A stretch of DNA of 64,000 nt from Massilia solisilvae (GCF_024753215.1 NZ_JANUGV010000001.1:558001-622000), one strand, 5' to 3'. Shown: positions 26,942-35,666, numbered from the stretch's first letter. Notes: a model not told the origin generated them from the letters alone. A program made the numbers and translations.

Positions 26942-28130
26942 GGCCGGCCTCGCGCGGGATCACGGCGAAGGCCGCCAGCGGGATGCCGCTGGCGGCCAGC
27001 GCATCGGACAGCGCGCGGCCCTGGGCGCGCAGCACGCCGGCCACCTGTTCCTGCTCCGGTTCCACGCGCACCGCCACCTGGCCGCCGGCCAGCACCAGGG
27101 TCGCCTGCAGATCGCCCAGGCCCGGGAAGGACAGGCGCAGGCGGCTTTTCCAGGCCGGCGGCTCGGCCGCTTCGTGCCCCGGTTCGCGCTGTGGCGCGTC
27201 GCGCCGGATCTCCCATTGCATCGGCTGGCCGGGCCAGAGTTGTCCTTGCCAGGCGAGCTGGCCGGTCTCGTGGGCGGCCAGCTGCAGGTTGATCAGTTCG
27301 GCCGCCTGCGGTTCGGTCGGCGCGGCCGGGCGGCTGGCCATCTGCGGCTCGGCGGCCAGGTCGGCGATGTCGCGCTGGCCGCGCGCCCACTCGGCCACAT
27401 GTGCTTCGTAGAACAGCCCGCTTTTGCCCAGCGCCTGCTTGAGCGCCGGGGCGATCGCGGCCGCGTCGGGCGTGGGGGCGGCCAGCGCCGGCGTGCTGGC
27501 GGTGACCGCGGCGGCCGGATGCTCGAGCCGCATCACGGCCGCCATCACCTCGCCGATCACCTTGCCGGCCGGGCTCAGGGTGGTGGACGGGTCGCCGGGC
27601 AGCGCCGGGTGCTGGGGCTCGGCGCCGCGCGCGCTCACGCCCGCCTGGCTGGCGGCGGCCGCGGCGGCAGTGCCGGCGGCGCTGGGCGGCGCCTTGCCGT
27701 CCGGGCGGTACAGCAGCGGGCCGGCCTCGCCGTGCGGGATGAAGGTGGCGGCCCCCTCGGGTTCCGGCTGGGCGGGGAGGGCGGCGTGCGGCTCGCCCGC
27801 ATGTGACGCGGGCGTGGCCTCGATCAGGGCGGCGGTGCCGCCGCTGCTGTATTCAAAGGTGGGGCGCGGGTTGAGGGCAACCAGCTTGAGCGGTACGTCG
27901 GAGCCGACCTGGGCGCCGGCGGGCAGCATCATGCGTGCCTGGGTGTCGGCCACTCGCACCACCGCGCTGCCGTCGGCAAGCCGGGCCAGCACATGGGCCT
28001 GCATCGACTTGCCGAGCTGGCCGGCGAGGGAGCGCTGGAACGCCTGTTGGCGCGGGTCGCCCAGCGCTTCGACGGCGGTGGCAGGGGCCGGACGCAGTAC
28101 CGGCGAAACGGTGGGATCGCGGGGCAGCAT
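26934..28130 (-). CDS. Second FliK-like hook-length control family protein
   Basis: 398 residues, distinct from fliK. After an N-terminal segment (QAFQRSLAGQLGKSMQAHVLARLADGSAVVRV) comes an Ala/Pro-rich linker (about 100-290). The C-terminal domain, about 310-395, is of the Flg_hook type (WKSRLRLSFPGLGDLQATLVLAGGQVAVRVEP). It is translationally overlapped with fhlB. Function is unknown; from family and partner it may act in export control. It could be a divergent FliK paralogue rather than a ruler. Confidence 0.8.
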   Translation of the reverse strand: MLPRDPTVSPVLRPAPATAVEALGDPRQQAFQRSLAGQLGKSMQAHVLARLADGSAVVRVADTQARMMLPAGAQVGSDVPLKLVALNPRPTFEYSSGGTAALIEATPASHAGEPHAALPAQPEPEGAATFIPHGEAGPLLYRPDGKAPPSAAGTAAAAAASQAGVSARGAEPQHPALPGDPSTTLSPAGKVIGEVMAAVMRLEHPAAAVTASTPALAAPTPDAAAIAPALKQALGKSGLFYEAHVAEWARGQRDIADLAAEPQMASRPAAPTEPQAAELINLQLAAHETGQLAWQGQLWPGQPMQWEIRRDAPQREPGHEAAEPPAWKSRLRLSFPGLGDLQATLVLAGGQVAVRVEPEQEQVAGVLRAQGRALSDALAASGIPLAAFAVIPREAGHE

Positions 28131-28177
28131 GGGCGATTCCAGCGGCGGGCGGGGTTACCGGCGCCGCGCGTGCGCGT

Positions 28178-28516
28178 TCAGAGGCCGTTTCCGGCGCCGT
28201 AGGCGGCGGCCAGCTTGCGTTCGTTGCCGGTGCTCGACAGCATGCGCGACAGCTCGGTCATCCACGGCGAGGCGAGGTCGCGGATCGCACGGTCGTTGGC
28301 CATGATCTCGTGGATGATCCTGACCTTGCGCTCGCGCGAGGCCCCGCTCAGCGGCGCCAGCACTTCGCCGGCGCGCAGCGCCTGCACCTGGTCGGCGCAG
28401 CGCGACTCCAGCTCCACCAGGTGGTCCCAGTCGCCCTCTTTGGCGCAGGCCAGCATCTGGCCGGTCAGCTCGGACAGGCCCTGGTACATCGAGATCACTT
28501 CTTCTCCGTTCATCAT
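28178..28516 (-). CDS. fliT: Flagellar chaperone FliT
   Basis: 112 residues from the ATG at 28514-28516; an overlapping GTG at 28519 and a second ATG at 28513 are also possible. It is small, helical and charged (ISMYQGLSELTGQMLACAKEGDWDHLVELESRC), the FliT pattern of FliD-binding chaperones. Its start overlaps the fliS stop, so it is coupled. Sequence is weakly conserved in this family, so context carries much of the call. Confidence 0.85.
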   Translation of the reverse strand: MMNGEEVISMYQGLSELTGQMLACAKEGDWDHLVELESRCADQVQALRAGEVLAPLSGASRERKVRIIHEIMANDRAIRDLASPWMTELSRMLSSTGNERKLAAAYGAGNGL

Positions 28517-28980
28517 CACGCGCTCACAAACGAGGTGTTGCGCGGTGCGAGCGCATCGTTGCCGGTGGCAACGGCCGGTTCGTTGGCCGCGACCGGGGCG
28601 ATCGCTTTCCAGGCGTCGTGCAGTTCGCCCAGGAGGCGCAGCACTTCGGTGATGCGTTCCGGGTCGTTGTGCAGGTTGGCCTGCAGCAGGCGGTCGATCA
28701 TGTAGGCGTACAGCGCGTCCAGGTTGGCAGCGATCTCGCCGCCCGCATTCTTGTCCAGGCTGGCGCGCAGGCCATTCTGGATGATGTCGATGCCTTTCGA
28801 AATCGCGCGTCCCTTGCCCGGCACGTCGCCGGCGGCCATCAGCTGCACGGCCATGCGCAACGTGGTTTCGGCGCCTTCGAACAGCATCACGATCAGTTTG
28901 TGGGGGCTGGCCGACATCACGCCAGTTTCGATGCCCACGCTTGCGTATGCGCTGGCGCCTTTTTTCATTGAACCGAACAT
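28516..28980 (-). CDS. fliS: Flagellin export chaperone FliS
   Basis: 154 residues. FliS signatures are AYASVGIETGVMSASPHKLIVMLFEGA and IQNGLRASLDKNAGGEIAANLDALYAYM. It binds the flagellin C-terminus and prevents premature polymerisation. The tail after residue about 125 is Ala/Pro-rich and not conserved. It lies 26 bases after fliD. Confidence 0.96.
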   Translation of the reverse strand: MFGSMKKGASAYASVGIETGVMSASPHKLIVMLFEGAETTLRMAVQLMAAGDVPGKGRAISKGIDIIQNGLRASLDKNAGGEIAANLDALYAYMIDRLLQANLHNDPERITEVLRLLGELHDAWKAIAPVAANEPAVATGNDALAPRNTSFVSA

Positions 28981-29006
28981 AAATATTCCTCTTGATGTCG
29001 AGCTGC

Positions 29007-31052
29007 TTAAGAAGACTTGGACAGATTCGCGATCTGTGTAAGTTGTTGCGTCAGGTAGTTCTGGGTCAGGCCCATGCTCGACAGTGCCTGGTCGAGCGCG
29101 TTGTACTGGGCGCGCAGCCGCTTTTCGGTCATCGTCAGGCGGTCCTGCAGCGCGGCCTGCTGCTTGTCCAGCAGCTTGATCGACACGTTGATGCCGTCGG
29201 TCTGCGACTTGATCATGCCATTGGTGCCGACGTAGTTATCGACCATGGCGCCGAGCTGCTGCGCGAAGCCTTTTGTGAAGCTCACGGTCCCGCGATCGCC
29301 AGTGGCCCCGCCCTTGATGGTGAGCTTCATGCCGGACGCGCTGCTGCCGGCGGCGCCGATCAGTATCTGCCCGGAGCCGGTGGCCTCGACGCCGTCGATC
29401 GAGCCCTTCACGTCCAGGCCGTCGGTGGCGGTCGGGGTGGCGCCAAAGATGTTGGTGGCGCCGCTGCCGCCGATGGCGACCTTGGACGCCGAGCCGTAGC
29501 GGTCCGACTGAACGGTGATGGTGCCGTCGGCCGCTGCCGTCGCACTGACGGAGACGCTCTTCGACGCGAAGTCCTTGCTGCTGTTGATCGCTGCCTGCAA
29601 CGCCGTGGCAAATGCCGCGCTGGAAGCGTAGGTCTTTGCGGCCACCTTGACGGTCGCGCTGACGCCATCGACCGACATTGCGAATTCATCGTTGCTGCCG
29701 GCGATGATGGCCAGACTGGCCGGCGCGGCGGTGCCGACCAGCTTGCCCTGGGTGGCCAACTGGCTGACATTGAGTGAACGGGTGCCGGGCTTGGTCGAGG
29801 TGCTCGATTCGGTGAACTCGACCAGGCTGTCGGTGGCCGTGCCCACCGACGAGAACAGGCCGGCAATGTCGTCGAAATTGTTGTTGACCGCCTTGGTCAA
29901 CTTGCTGTCATCAACCGCCAGCGTGCCGTCCTTCTGGAACGTGATGCCCAGCTGGGTGAGGTTGGTCAGGTTGCCGCCGGTGAGGTTGTCCGACAACATG
30001 CTGCGCACCTGGCTCTCGATCGCGCGCACGGCCGGGTCGCCCAGCAACAGGCCGGCTTGCTTGGTGTCGGCATTGTACGATGTGACGCTCTTGATTGCCT
30101 TGTTCAGGTCGTTGAACGACTTGACGAAGCCGTTGACGGCGGCCTTCACCGAATCGGTGTCGCGCGACACCGACAGCGTGCTTTCGCCGACCTTCCGGAT
30201 ATCCAGCGAGACGCCCTGGATCGCGTCGTCCACCGTGGTCTTGGCGCTGCTCACGGCAATACCGTTGACGGTCAGCTTGGTGTCGGCCGCCGCCGCGGTT
30301 TGCGTCAGGTTCTGGGTGGCGGTTGGATCGTAGGCGAGCAGGCCGGCGACGGCCGCATCGGGCGCCGCGTTGTCGCCCGCCACGCTGATCCGCATGCTCG
30401 AGGCCGCACCCGAGTCGTTCGAGGTGAGCACCAGGTGGTAAGGATTGGCGCTGCCGTCCGAAACGATGGTCGCGGTCACGCCCAAGCCGGCCTTGTTGAT
30501 GGCGTCGCGGATGCCCTGCAGGCTGTTGTTGCTGCTGTCGATGACGACTGTGCCGGCCGCCTTCTTGTCGTTGACGGTGAAGGTCGGGTCCGGCGGGGTG
30601 GCGGTGGCGTCCTGCACGTAGCGGCCATCCACCAGCTTGCCGCCGGTGATGGTGCCGAAATCGATTGTCAGCGTCGTCTTGACACCTGAGCCGACCGGCG
30701 CGTTCATGGCAAGCTGGCCGGCGCTGGTAATGGTTTGCGACTTGGCCAGCTGGGTGACGTTGACGTTGTAATTGCCGGCCACGGCCTTGGAGGTGGCGGT
30801 GCCGGTGAAGATGGTGGCGTCGCCGGAGTTGGCATTCACGCCGCGGAAGCGCTCCGGGTCGCTGAGTGACTTGAGCGTGCCCTGGAACGAGTTGAGCGCA
30901 CCGCTGACGGAGTTGAACGCCGTGACCTTGGCCTGGTACGCCGCTTCCTTTTGCGCCAGCGCGGTCAGCGGACGCGCCTCGACCGCCATTAACTGGCTGA
31001 CGATGCTGTTTACGTCTAGACCGGACGACCCGACACCGGATGTAGTGGCCAC
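29007..31052 (-). CDS. fliD: Flagellar filament cap FliD (HAP2)
   Basis: 681 residues; E. coli FliD is 468. The start is the GTG at 31050-31052, because AGGAGG (31058-31063) lies five bases upstream and it yields MATTSGVGSSGLDVNSIVSQLMAVE; a GTG two codons earlier overlaps the ribosome site. FliD_N is at residues about 8-105 and the C-terminal coiled coil is LLDKQQAALQDRLTMTEKRLRAQYNALD. The middle is expanded, with repeated Ala/Thr/Ser-rich segments. It is transcribed from its own sigma-28-type promoter. Confidence 0.96.
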   Translation of the reverse strand: MATTSGVGSSGLDVNSIVSQLMAVEARPLTALAQKEAAYQAKVTAFNSVSGALNSFQGTLKSLSDPERFRGVNANSGDATIFTGTATSKAVAGNYNVNVTQLAKSQTITSAGQLAMNAPVGSGVKTTLTIDFGTITGGKLVDGRYVQDATATPPDPTFTVNDKKAAGTVVIDSSNNSLQGIRDAINKAGLGVTATIVSDGSANPYHLVLTSNDSGAASSMRISVAGDNAAPDAAVAGLLAYDPTATQNLTQTAAAADTKLTVNGIAVSSAKTTVDDAIQGVSLDIRKVGESTLSVSRDTDSVKAAVNGFVKSFNDLNKAIKSVTSYNADTKQAGLLLGDPAVRAIESQVRSMLSDNLTGGNLTNLTQLGITFQKDGTLAVDDSKLTKAVNNNFDDIAGLFSSVGTATDSLVEFTESSTSTKPGTRSLNVSQLATQGKLVGTAAPASLAIIAGSNDEFAMSVDGVSATVKVAAKTYASSAAFATALQAAINSSKDFASKSVSVSATAAADGTITVQSDRYGSASKVAIGGSGATNIFGATPTATDGLDVKGSIDGVEATGSGQILIGAAGSSASGMKLTIKGGATGDRGTVSFTKGFAQQLGAMVDNYVGTNGMIKSQTDGINVSIKLLDKQQAALQDRLTMTEKRLRAQYNALDQALSSMGLTQNYLTQQLTQIANLSKSS

Positions 31053-31088
31053 ATGCACCTCCTGGCAGAAAAACCCAACTATATCCAG

Positions 31089-31115
31089 TTATCGGCAACT
31101 CCCAAGCGGACTTGA
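31089..31115 (-). promoter_or_regulatory. Sigma-28 (FliA) promoter of fliD
   Basis: On the minus strand TCAAGTCC-N11-GCCGATAA: the -10 is an exact FliA consensus with exact spacing. It lies about 37 bases before the fliD start, in the gap after flaG. Confidence 0.88.
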
Positions 31116-31152
31116 GAGGGTAGTTTCCGTCGTTATTTGTCGTTTGCGCTAC

Positions 31153-31533
31153 TTATGCTTCTTGCCGGATCAGCAAGCCCTGCAGGCGATCGAGCGCCTT
31201 GGCGATTTCCAGGGTCTCCGCCGACGGCATCTGGCGGATCACTTCTTTGGTGCGCTGGTCGACCACCTTGACGACGGTGCGGTCGGTGTCCGGATCGATC
31301 GAGAACTCGATCTCCTGCGACAGTGCCTGCATCGACTTGTTGATGCTTTTGAGCGCCTCGTCCAGCTTGGCCTGTGGCGGCGCGGCGTCCGGCTGCTGCA
31401 CGGCCTGGGCGGTGCTGGTGGCGGCGGGGGCGAGTTCGGCGGTGGCGGCCGGTTGCGGAGCCGCAGCGGGAAGCGGCTTGTCGGCCATGCGGTTGATGGT
31501 GGACAGGGCCGGACCGTTGGTACGCAGTTCCAT
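31153..31533 (-). CDS. flaG: FlaG family flagellar protein
   Basis: 126 residues. After an Ala/Pro/Gln-rich N-terminal half comes the FlaG domain: LDEALKSINKSMQALSQEIEFSIDPDTDRTVVKVVDQRTKEVIRQMPSAETLEIAKAL. FlaG affects filament length in several bacteria. It lies between fliC and fliD, beyond the fliC terminator. AAGGAG lies just before the ATG. No promoter match is visible, so it may rely on read-through. Confidence 0.93.
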   Translation of the reverse strand: MELRTNGPALSTINRMADKPLPAAAPQPAATAELAPAATSTAQAVQQPDAAPPQAKLDEALKSINKSMQALSQEIEFSIDPDTDRTVVKVVDQRTKEVIRQMPSAETLEIAKALDRLQGLLIRQEA

Positions 31534-31548
31534 GTCAGTCTCCTTACG

Positions 31549-31581
31549 AAAAAACCCCGGCGGGCGAAACGCCTGCCGGGG
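31549..31581 (-). terminator. Rho-independent terminator of fliC
   Basis: On the minus strand CCCCGGCAGGCG-TTTC-GCCCGCCGGGG is followed by six T residues. It is a strong hairpin 28 bases past the fliC stop. Confidence 0.92.
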
Positions 31582-31608
31582 ATCACGTCAAAGCACTGCC
31601 TTCGGGGG

Positions 31609-33486
31609 TTAGCCGCGCAGCAGGCTCAGGACGCCGTTGGGCAGCGAGTTCGCTTGCGCCAGCATCGCGGTACCGGCTTGTTGCAGGATCTGGCCGCGGG
31701 TCAGGTTGGCCGTTTCTGCTGCAAAGTCGGTGTCCTGGATACGGCTGCGTGCAGAGGTGATGTTCTCGGCCGAGGTCTGCAGGTTGCTGATCGTGGACGA
31801 GAAGCGGTTCTGCACCGCACCCAAGCCGGCGCGCATCGAGTTCACCTGGCTCAGGGCACCGTCCACCAGGGCGATGGCGTTGTTGGCGCCATCGACGGTC
31901 GAGATGTCCACGGTCGAGATGGTCGAGAGCGAAGCCGAGGTGCCGTTCAGGCCAGCATCGCTGGCGCCCATCACCGTGAAGTCCTTGCCGGAGCTCAGGG
32001 TCAGGGTGCCGCGGGTGGTGGCGTCGCCGGTGCGTGCAGCGTCGGTACCGGTGGTGATTGCGCCTTCGGTCAGTGCCGAAGCGGTACCGGTGGCGTTGAT
32101 GGTCTCGCTGTACGACAGGCCGTTGGCGCCGAACTTGGTGTCGGTGATATTCACCACGCCTGCACCAGCATCGGTGGCGGACAGCGAGGTGTTGCCGGCA
32201 GCATGCTGGGTGTTGATCGCGTTAGCGATCGCGGTGCCGACCTGGGCCTGGGTTGCGGTGGCGGCCAGTTCGATCTTCACCTTGTTGGCGCCGGTGACGG
32301 TGGTCGCGGCATCGCCGAACACGTAGGTCAGGCCGTCCATCGTGAACGAGTCGCCATTGCTGACGGCGTTCGCGGTCGGGGTGGTGGCGTTGAAGCCGGC
32401 GGTGCCCGCGGTCAGCGACATGGCGTCGTGGCCGGTTGCCTTGGCGTCGGTGCCCAGCTTGTTGGCGATCAGGCCGGTGGCGTTCTGGATCGCGGTCACG
32501 CCGTTGGCGTCGCCCGACTTTGCCTTGATCTCGATGTTGCGGCCGTCGGTGGCGGTCAGGGTCAGCTGGCCGGTCGACAGGTCGGCCTTGGCGGTCACAC
32601 CGGTCAGGGCGGTCTGCGCGTTGATCGCGGTCTCGGCGTTGCGGCCCTGGGTCACGGCGCTGCCGCTCTTGGCGATGGCGCCGATCGACACGCCGTTGAT
32701 GACCAGGTCGCCGGCGGCCAGGCCGCTGGCTGCAACCGGGATGTCGCCGGTGACCGAGTTGGTCGCGGTGGCCGACACGCCGGTTTCGGCGGTCTTGGCG
32801 TTGATGGCGGCAGCCTTGGCGGCGGCGCTGTCCTTGGTGATCAGGTTGTTGCCGGCGGTGCCAGTGTCAACGGTCACGCCGATCTTGGTGGCAACGGTGC
32901 TGCCGCTCGGGGTGATGGTGAAGCTGGTGCCGTCGAAACCGTTGGCCGAGACAGCCGTACCTTTTTGCTGGTAAGCGCCGATCAGGTTGGTCGAGGCGCC
33001 GGCGACGCTGACGCTGATGGTCTGGTTGGCGTTGGCGCCGACCTGGAACTGCGAGTTCTGGAACGAGCCGTCCAGCAGGTTGATGCCGTTGAACTGGGTG
33101 GTGCCAGCGACGCGGCCGATTTCTGCCAGTGCCGATTGCACTTCCGAGTTCAGCGAAGCACGGTCCGAAGCCGAGTTGGTCGAGTTGGCCGACTGCAGGG
33201 CCAGGGTGCGGATGCGCTGCAGGCTGTCGCCGATCGAAGACAGGGCGCCTTCGGCCGTTTGTGCCAGCGAAATGCCGTCGTTGGCGTTGCGGCCGGCCTG
33301 GCTCAGGCCGTTGATCTGGCTGGTCATGCGGTCAGCGATGGCCATGCCTGCTGCATCGTCTTTCGCGCTGTTGATGCGAAGGCCCGAGGACAGGCGCTGC
33401 AGCGAAGTGTTCAGCGACGTCTGCGACGTGGTCAGGTTACGCTGTGCATTCAACGACGCGATGTTGGTATTGATGACGGATGCCAT
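31609..33486 (-). CDS. fliC: Flagellin FliC, long variant
   Basis: 625 residues (E. coli K-12 498). The N-terminal D0/D1 (MASVINTNIASLNAQRNL, then SGLRINSAKDDAAGMAIADRM and LQRIRTLALQSANSTN) and C-terminal D1/D0 (SARSRIQDTDFAAETANLTRGQILQQAGTAMLAQAN, ending SLLRG) are fully conserved. The central part, about 180-500, is Ala/Thr/Gly-rich and contains a flagellin IN-type motif (AGDLVINGVSIGAI). It is the major filament subunit. It has a sigma-28 promoter about 170 bases upstream and its own terminator. Confidence 0.98.
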   Translation of the reverse strand: MASVINTNIASLNAQRNLTTSQTSLNTSLQRLSSGLRINSAKDDAAGMAIADRMTSQINGLSQAGRNANDGISLAQTAEGALSSIGDSLQRIRTLALQSANSTNSASDRASLNSEVQSALAEIGRVAGTTQFNGINLLDGSFQNSQFQVGANANQTISVSVAGASTNLIGAYQQKGTAVSANGFDGTSFTITPSGSTVATKIGVTVDTGTAGNNLITKDSAAAKAAAINAKTAETGVSATATNSVTGDIPVAASGLAAGDLVINGVSIGAIAKSGSAVTQGRNAETAINAQTALTGVTAKADLSTGQLTLTATDGRNIEIKAKSGDANGVTAIQNATGLIANKLGTDAKATGHDAMSLTAGTAGFNATTPTANAVSNGDSFTMDGLTYVFGDAATTVTGANKVKIELAATATQAQVGTAIANAINTQHAAGNTSLSATDAGAGVVNITDTKFGANGLSYSETINATGTASALTEGAITTGTDAARTGDATTRGTLTLSSGKDFTVMGASDAGLNGTSASLSTISTVDISTVDGANNAIALVDGALSQVNSMRAGLGAVQNRFSSTISNLQTSAENITSARSRIQDTDFAAETANLTRGQILQQAGTAMLAQANSLPNGVLSLLRG

Positions 33487-33660
33487 GGTGTTTGTTCTCC
33501 AAACTTATTGCGGGGCGGGCGGCGTGCCCTGTTCACTTTGGTCTGCCACGCTGTTCCGTGACAATCAGACCGCTGCTGAGATGGGTAACGTGCTGGCACC
33601 GGAAAACTTGAGTGGAAAAAATTTGCTGCTTTACCCTCAAGTCCAGCGAAAGGCGGCGTC
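33487..33660 (-). promoter_or_regulatory. fliC 5' leader
   Basis: The predicted sigma-28 start puts about 165-170 untranslated bases ahead of fliC. The leader contains a perfect 7-bp inverted repeat (ACTTGAG/CTCAAGT) in its first 60 bases, then GGTCTG/CAGACC arms further down, and ends with GGAGAACAAACACC before the ATG. A regulatory role is not shown. Confidence 0.5.
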
Positions 33661-33687
33661 TAATCGGCGGGTTTTGGTGAATCTTTA
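33661..33687 (-). promoter_or_regulatory. Sigma-28 (FliA) promoter of fliC
   Basis: On the minus strand TAAAGATT-N11-GCCGATTA: one mismatch in each box to the FliA consensus, with exact 11-base spacing. Confidence 0.9.
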
Positions 33688-33810
33688 GGGCGCAAAAACA
33701 TTATTTTTTTGCGCGCATCGGAGCCGCTGGCGGGGATTTTCTTGATTTTGTTGCAACAACTCGGCGCAAGCAGGGTTGGTTTCCTTGCCGTTTCACGCGG
33801 GCGCATGAAT

Positions 33811-33954
33811 AACGCGTGGGCTCGAGAGCCCACCCTACCGGCAATCAGTCGCGTAGGGTGGGCAGCTTGCTGCCCACGCGTTCAACATCAAACCGAATGC
33901 GCGGAAAAGCAAGCTGGGACTGAACGCGTGGGCAGGAAACCTGCCCACCCTACA
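33811..33954. repeat. Three family A repeats upstream of fliC
   Basis: Copies at 33811-33838 (short centre, CTCGAGAG), 33852-33884 and 33921-33954, in alternating orientation. They fill most of the roughly 480-bp gap between the fliC start and the stop of the GGDEF gene. Nothing else is recognisable there apart from the fliC promoter and leader. Confidence 0.85.
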
Positions 33955-33967
33955 GTTGACAACTTGT

Positions 33968-35539
33968 TTAGTCGGCCACCACCACCCGGTTCTTGCCGGT
34001 GTGCTTGGCCTCGTACATGGCCTTGTCGGCGCGCGCCATCAGGGCGGCCTGGTCCTCGCCCGGCTGCAGGCGTGCCACGCCGGCCGAGAACGTGATCAGG
34101 AGCTTGTCGTGCTCGTGCAGGAAGAAATGGGCGGTCAGCGCGCGCTGCACCCGGACCATGGTCTGGGCCGCCGACTCGAGCGTGGTGTCCGGCATCAGGA
34201 TCACGAACTCCTCGCCGCCGAAGCGGGCCACGGTGTCCACCGAGCGCAGGGTTTCCTTGACCACCCGCACCAGGTGGCGCAGCGCGCCGTCGCCGGCGGC
34301 GTGGCCATAGGTGTCGTTGAGCTTCTTGAAGTTGTCCAGGTCCAGGAGGGCCACGCACAGGGGCGTGTGGCGGCGCTCGGCGCGGGCGCGCTCGCGCTCG
34401 AAGGCTTCGTCCAGCCCGCGGCGGTTCAGGCTGCCGGTCAGGTGGTCTTCGTGCACCCGCTCGCTCATCTGCTGCAGCTCGGTTTCCAGGGTGCGGATGC
34501 GCTGTTCCGCTTCCTGCACCTCGCTTTGCGCGGCCAGCATGTGCTGCTGGGAGACAAGCGCCTCGGCCTCGACCTTCTGCGCGGCGCGCACCACTTCGCC
34601 CAGCACGTCGTTCAGCTCGGCGATGTTGCCGGCCTGGCTGATGCGCTCGGCAAAGCCGCTCATCGTGGCCTGGAAGTCGCCGGTGCTGGCCGCCACCGAC
34701 CCGAGCCGGTCGACGAAGGTCATCATCATGTTGCGCACGGTGAGCTTGACCTCGGCCAGGCTGTGCTTGAGCTTGCCCTGGCGGTAGATCACGTCCTTCA
34801 GGCTGCGGGTGGCGTCGTCCAGCGCGCGGTGGTTGATCGGGCCGGCGATCAGTTCCTGCACCACGGCGATCTGGCCGCGCATCCAGTTGTCGTGGTCGAG
34901 CAGCTCGGCCACGTTGTCCAGCAGCAGGCGGAACAGGCGCAGCAGCAGTTCCTGCTGTTCGCCCATGTCGCCGCTGTACAGCTCGATCTGGTAGCACAGC
35001 TGCTTCAGGCGCGGCCCCAGCGCCTGCAGGGCGCTCTCGGTCACTGCGCCGCGCACCGCTTCGCCCAGCGACTCGGCTTCGGCGGTCAGTTCCGGCACGG
35101 CCGACAGCAGGCCGGGCAGGGCAAAGCCGAGCGTGCGGCTGAGCATCTCGCGCAGCAGCCGTGCCTCCGGCGCCTCGGTGCCGATGCGGTCGACCGGGCC
35201 GGCCTTGCGCAAATGGGTCTCCATCACCCGCAGCAGCACCTTGGTGGCGGCGTCCCAGTCGCGCTCCTTGACCGCGCGGCGCAGCAGCACGCCGCTTTCG
35301 GACAGCTCGCCCGGCATGTCGGCCAGGCGCACCGCCAGCCCGGACAGCACCTGCACCGCGCCGGCGTCCGATGGCGGCGGCATGATGCCGGCCACCTCGT
35401 TGTACACGTCGCGGTAGGCATCCGGCGTGGGCGCGACCCGGCGCGAGGCCAGGCGGCGAAACGCTTCGCGCGCGATGTCGGCCGGGTTGGCGGACGCGGT
35501 TGGCGGGGTGGTGGGGAGGTTGGGCGGTAGCTTCTGCAT
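33968..35539 (-). CDS. Diguanylate cyclase with a long helical N-terminal region
   Basis: 523 residues, soluble. About residues 1-350 form a helical domain with no membrane segment or named sensor motif visible, ending in a coiled coil (QSEVQEAEQRIRTLETELQQMSERV). The GGDEF domain follows (EDHLTGSLNRRGLDEAF) with an intact GGEEF near residue 440 and an inhibitory RxxD (RSVD) five residues before it. It should make c-di-GMP, likely with product inhibition. Adjacent to the fliC region and oriented the same way. The input signal is unknown. Confidence 0.93.
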   Translation of the reverse strand: MQKLPPNLPTTPPTASANPADIAREAFRRLASRRVAPTPDAYRDVYNEVAGIMPPPSDAGAVQVLSGLAVRLADMPGELSESGVLLRRAVKERDWDAATKVLLRVMETHLRKAGPVDRIGTEAPEARLLREMLSRTLGFALPGLLSAVPELTAEAESLGEAVRGAVTESALQALGPRLKQLCYQIELYSGDMGEQQELLLRLFRLLLDNVAELLDHDNWMRGQIAVVQELIAGPINHRALDDATRSLKDVIYRQGKLKHSLAEVKLTVRNMMMTFVDRLGSVAASTGDFQATMSGFAERISQAGNIAELNDVLGEVVRAAQKVEAEALVSQQHMLAAQSEVQEAEQRIRTLETELQQMSERVHEDHLTGSLNRRGLDEAFERERARAERRHTPLCVALLDLDNFKKLNDTYGHAAGDGALRHLVRVVKETLRSVDTVARFGGEEFVILMPDTTLESAAQTMVRVQRALTAHFFLHEHDKLLITFSAGVARLQPGEDQAALMARADKAMYEAKHTGKNRVVVAD

Positions 35540-35633
35540 CGAGGGCCAAACGTGGCGTTAACTGCTCGTTGCCGCAATGATATCACTGGTAGTTGCACCT
35601 AACCAATGAATACGAGCAATAAGCGCCGTATTT

Positions 35634-35666
35634 GTAGGGCGGGCGGGTTTCCCGCCCACGCGTCCA
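35634..35666. repeat. Family A repeat, single copy
   Basis: GTAGGGCGGGCGG to CACGCGTCCA, followed by a linker GATCACGCATGCAG that nearly matches the linker inside the pair at 50119-50202. It looks like half of such a pair. It lies between the cyclase start and the regulator stop. Confidence 0.8.
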
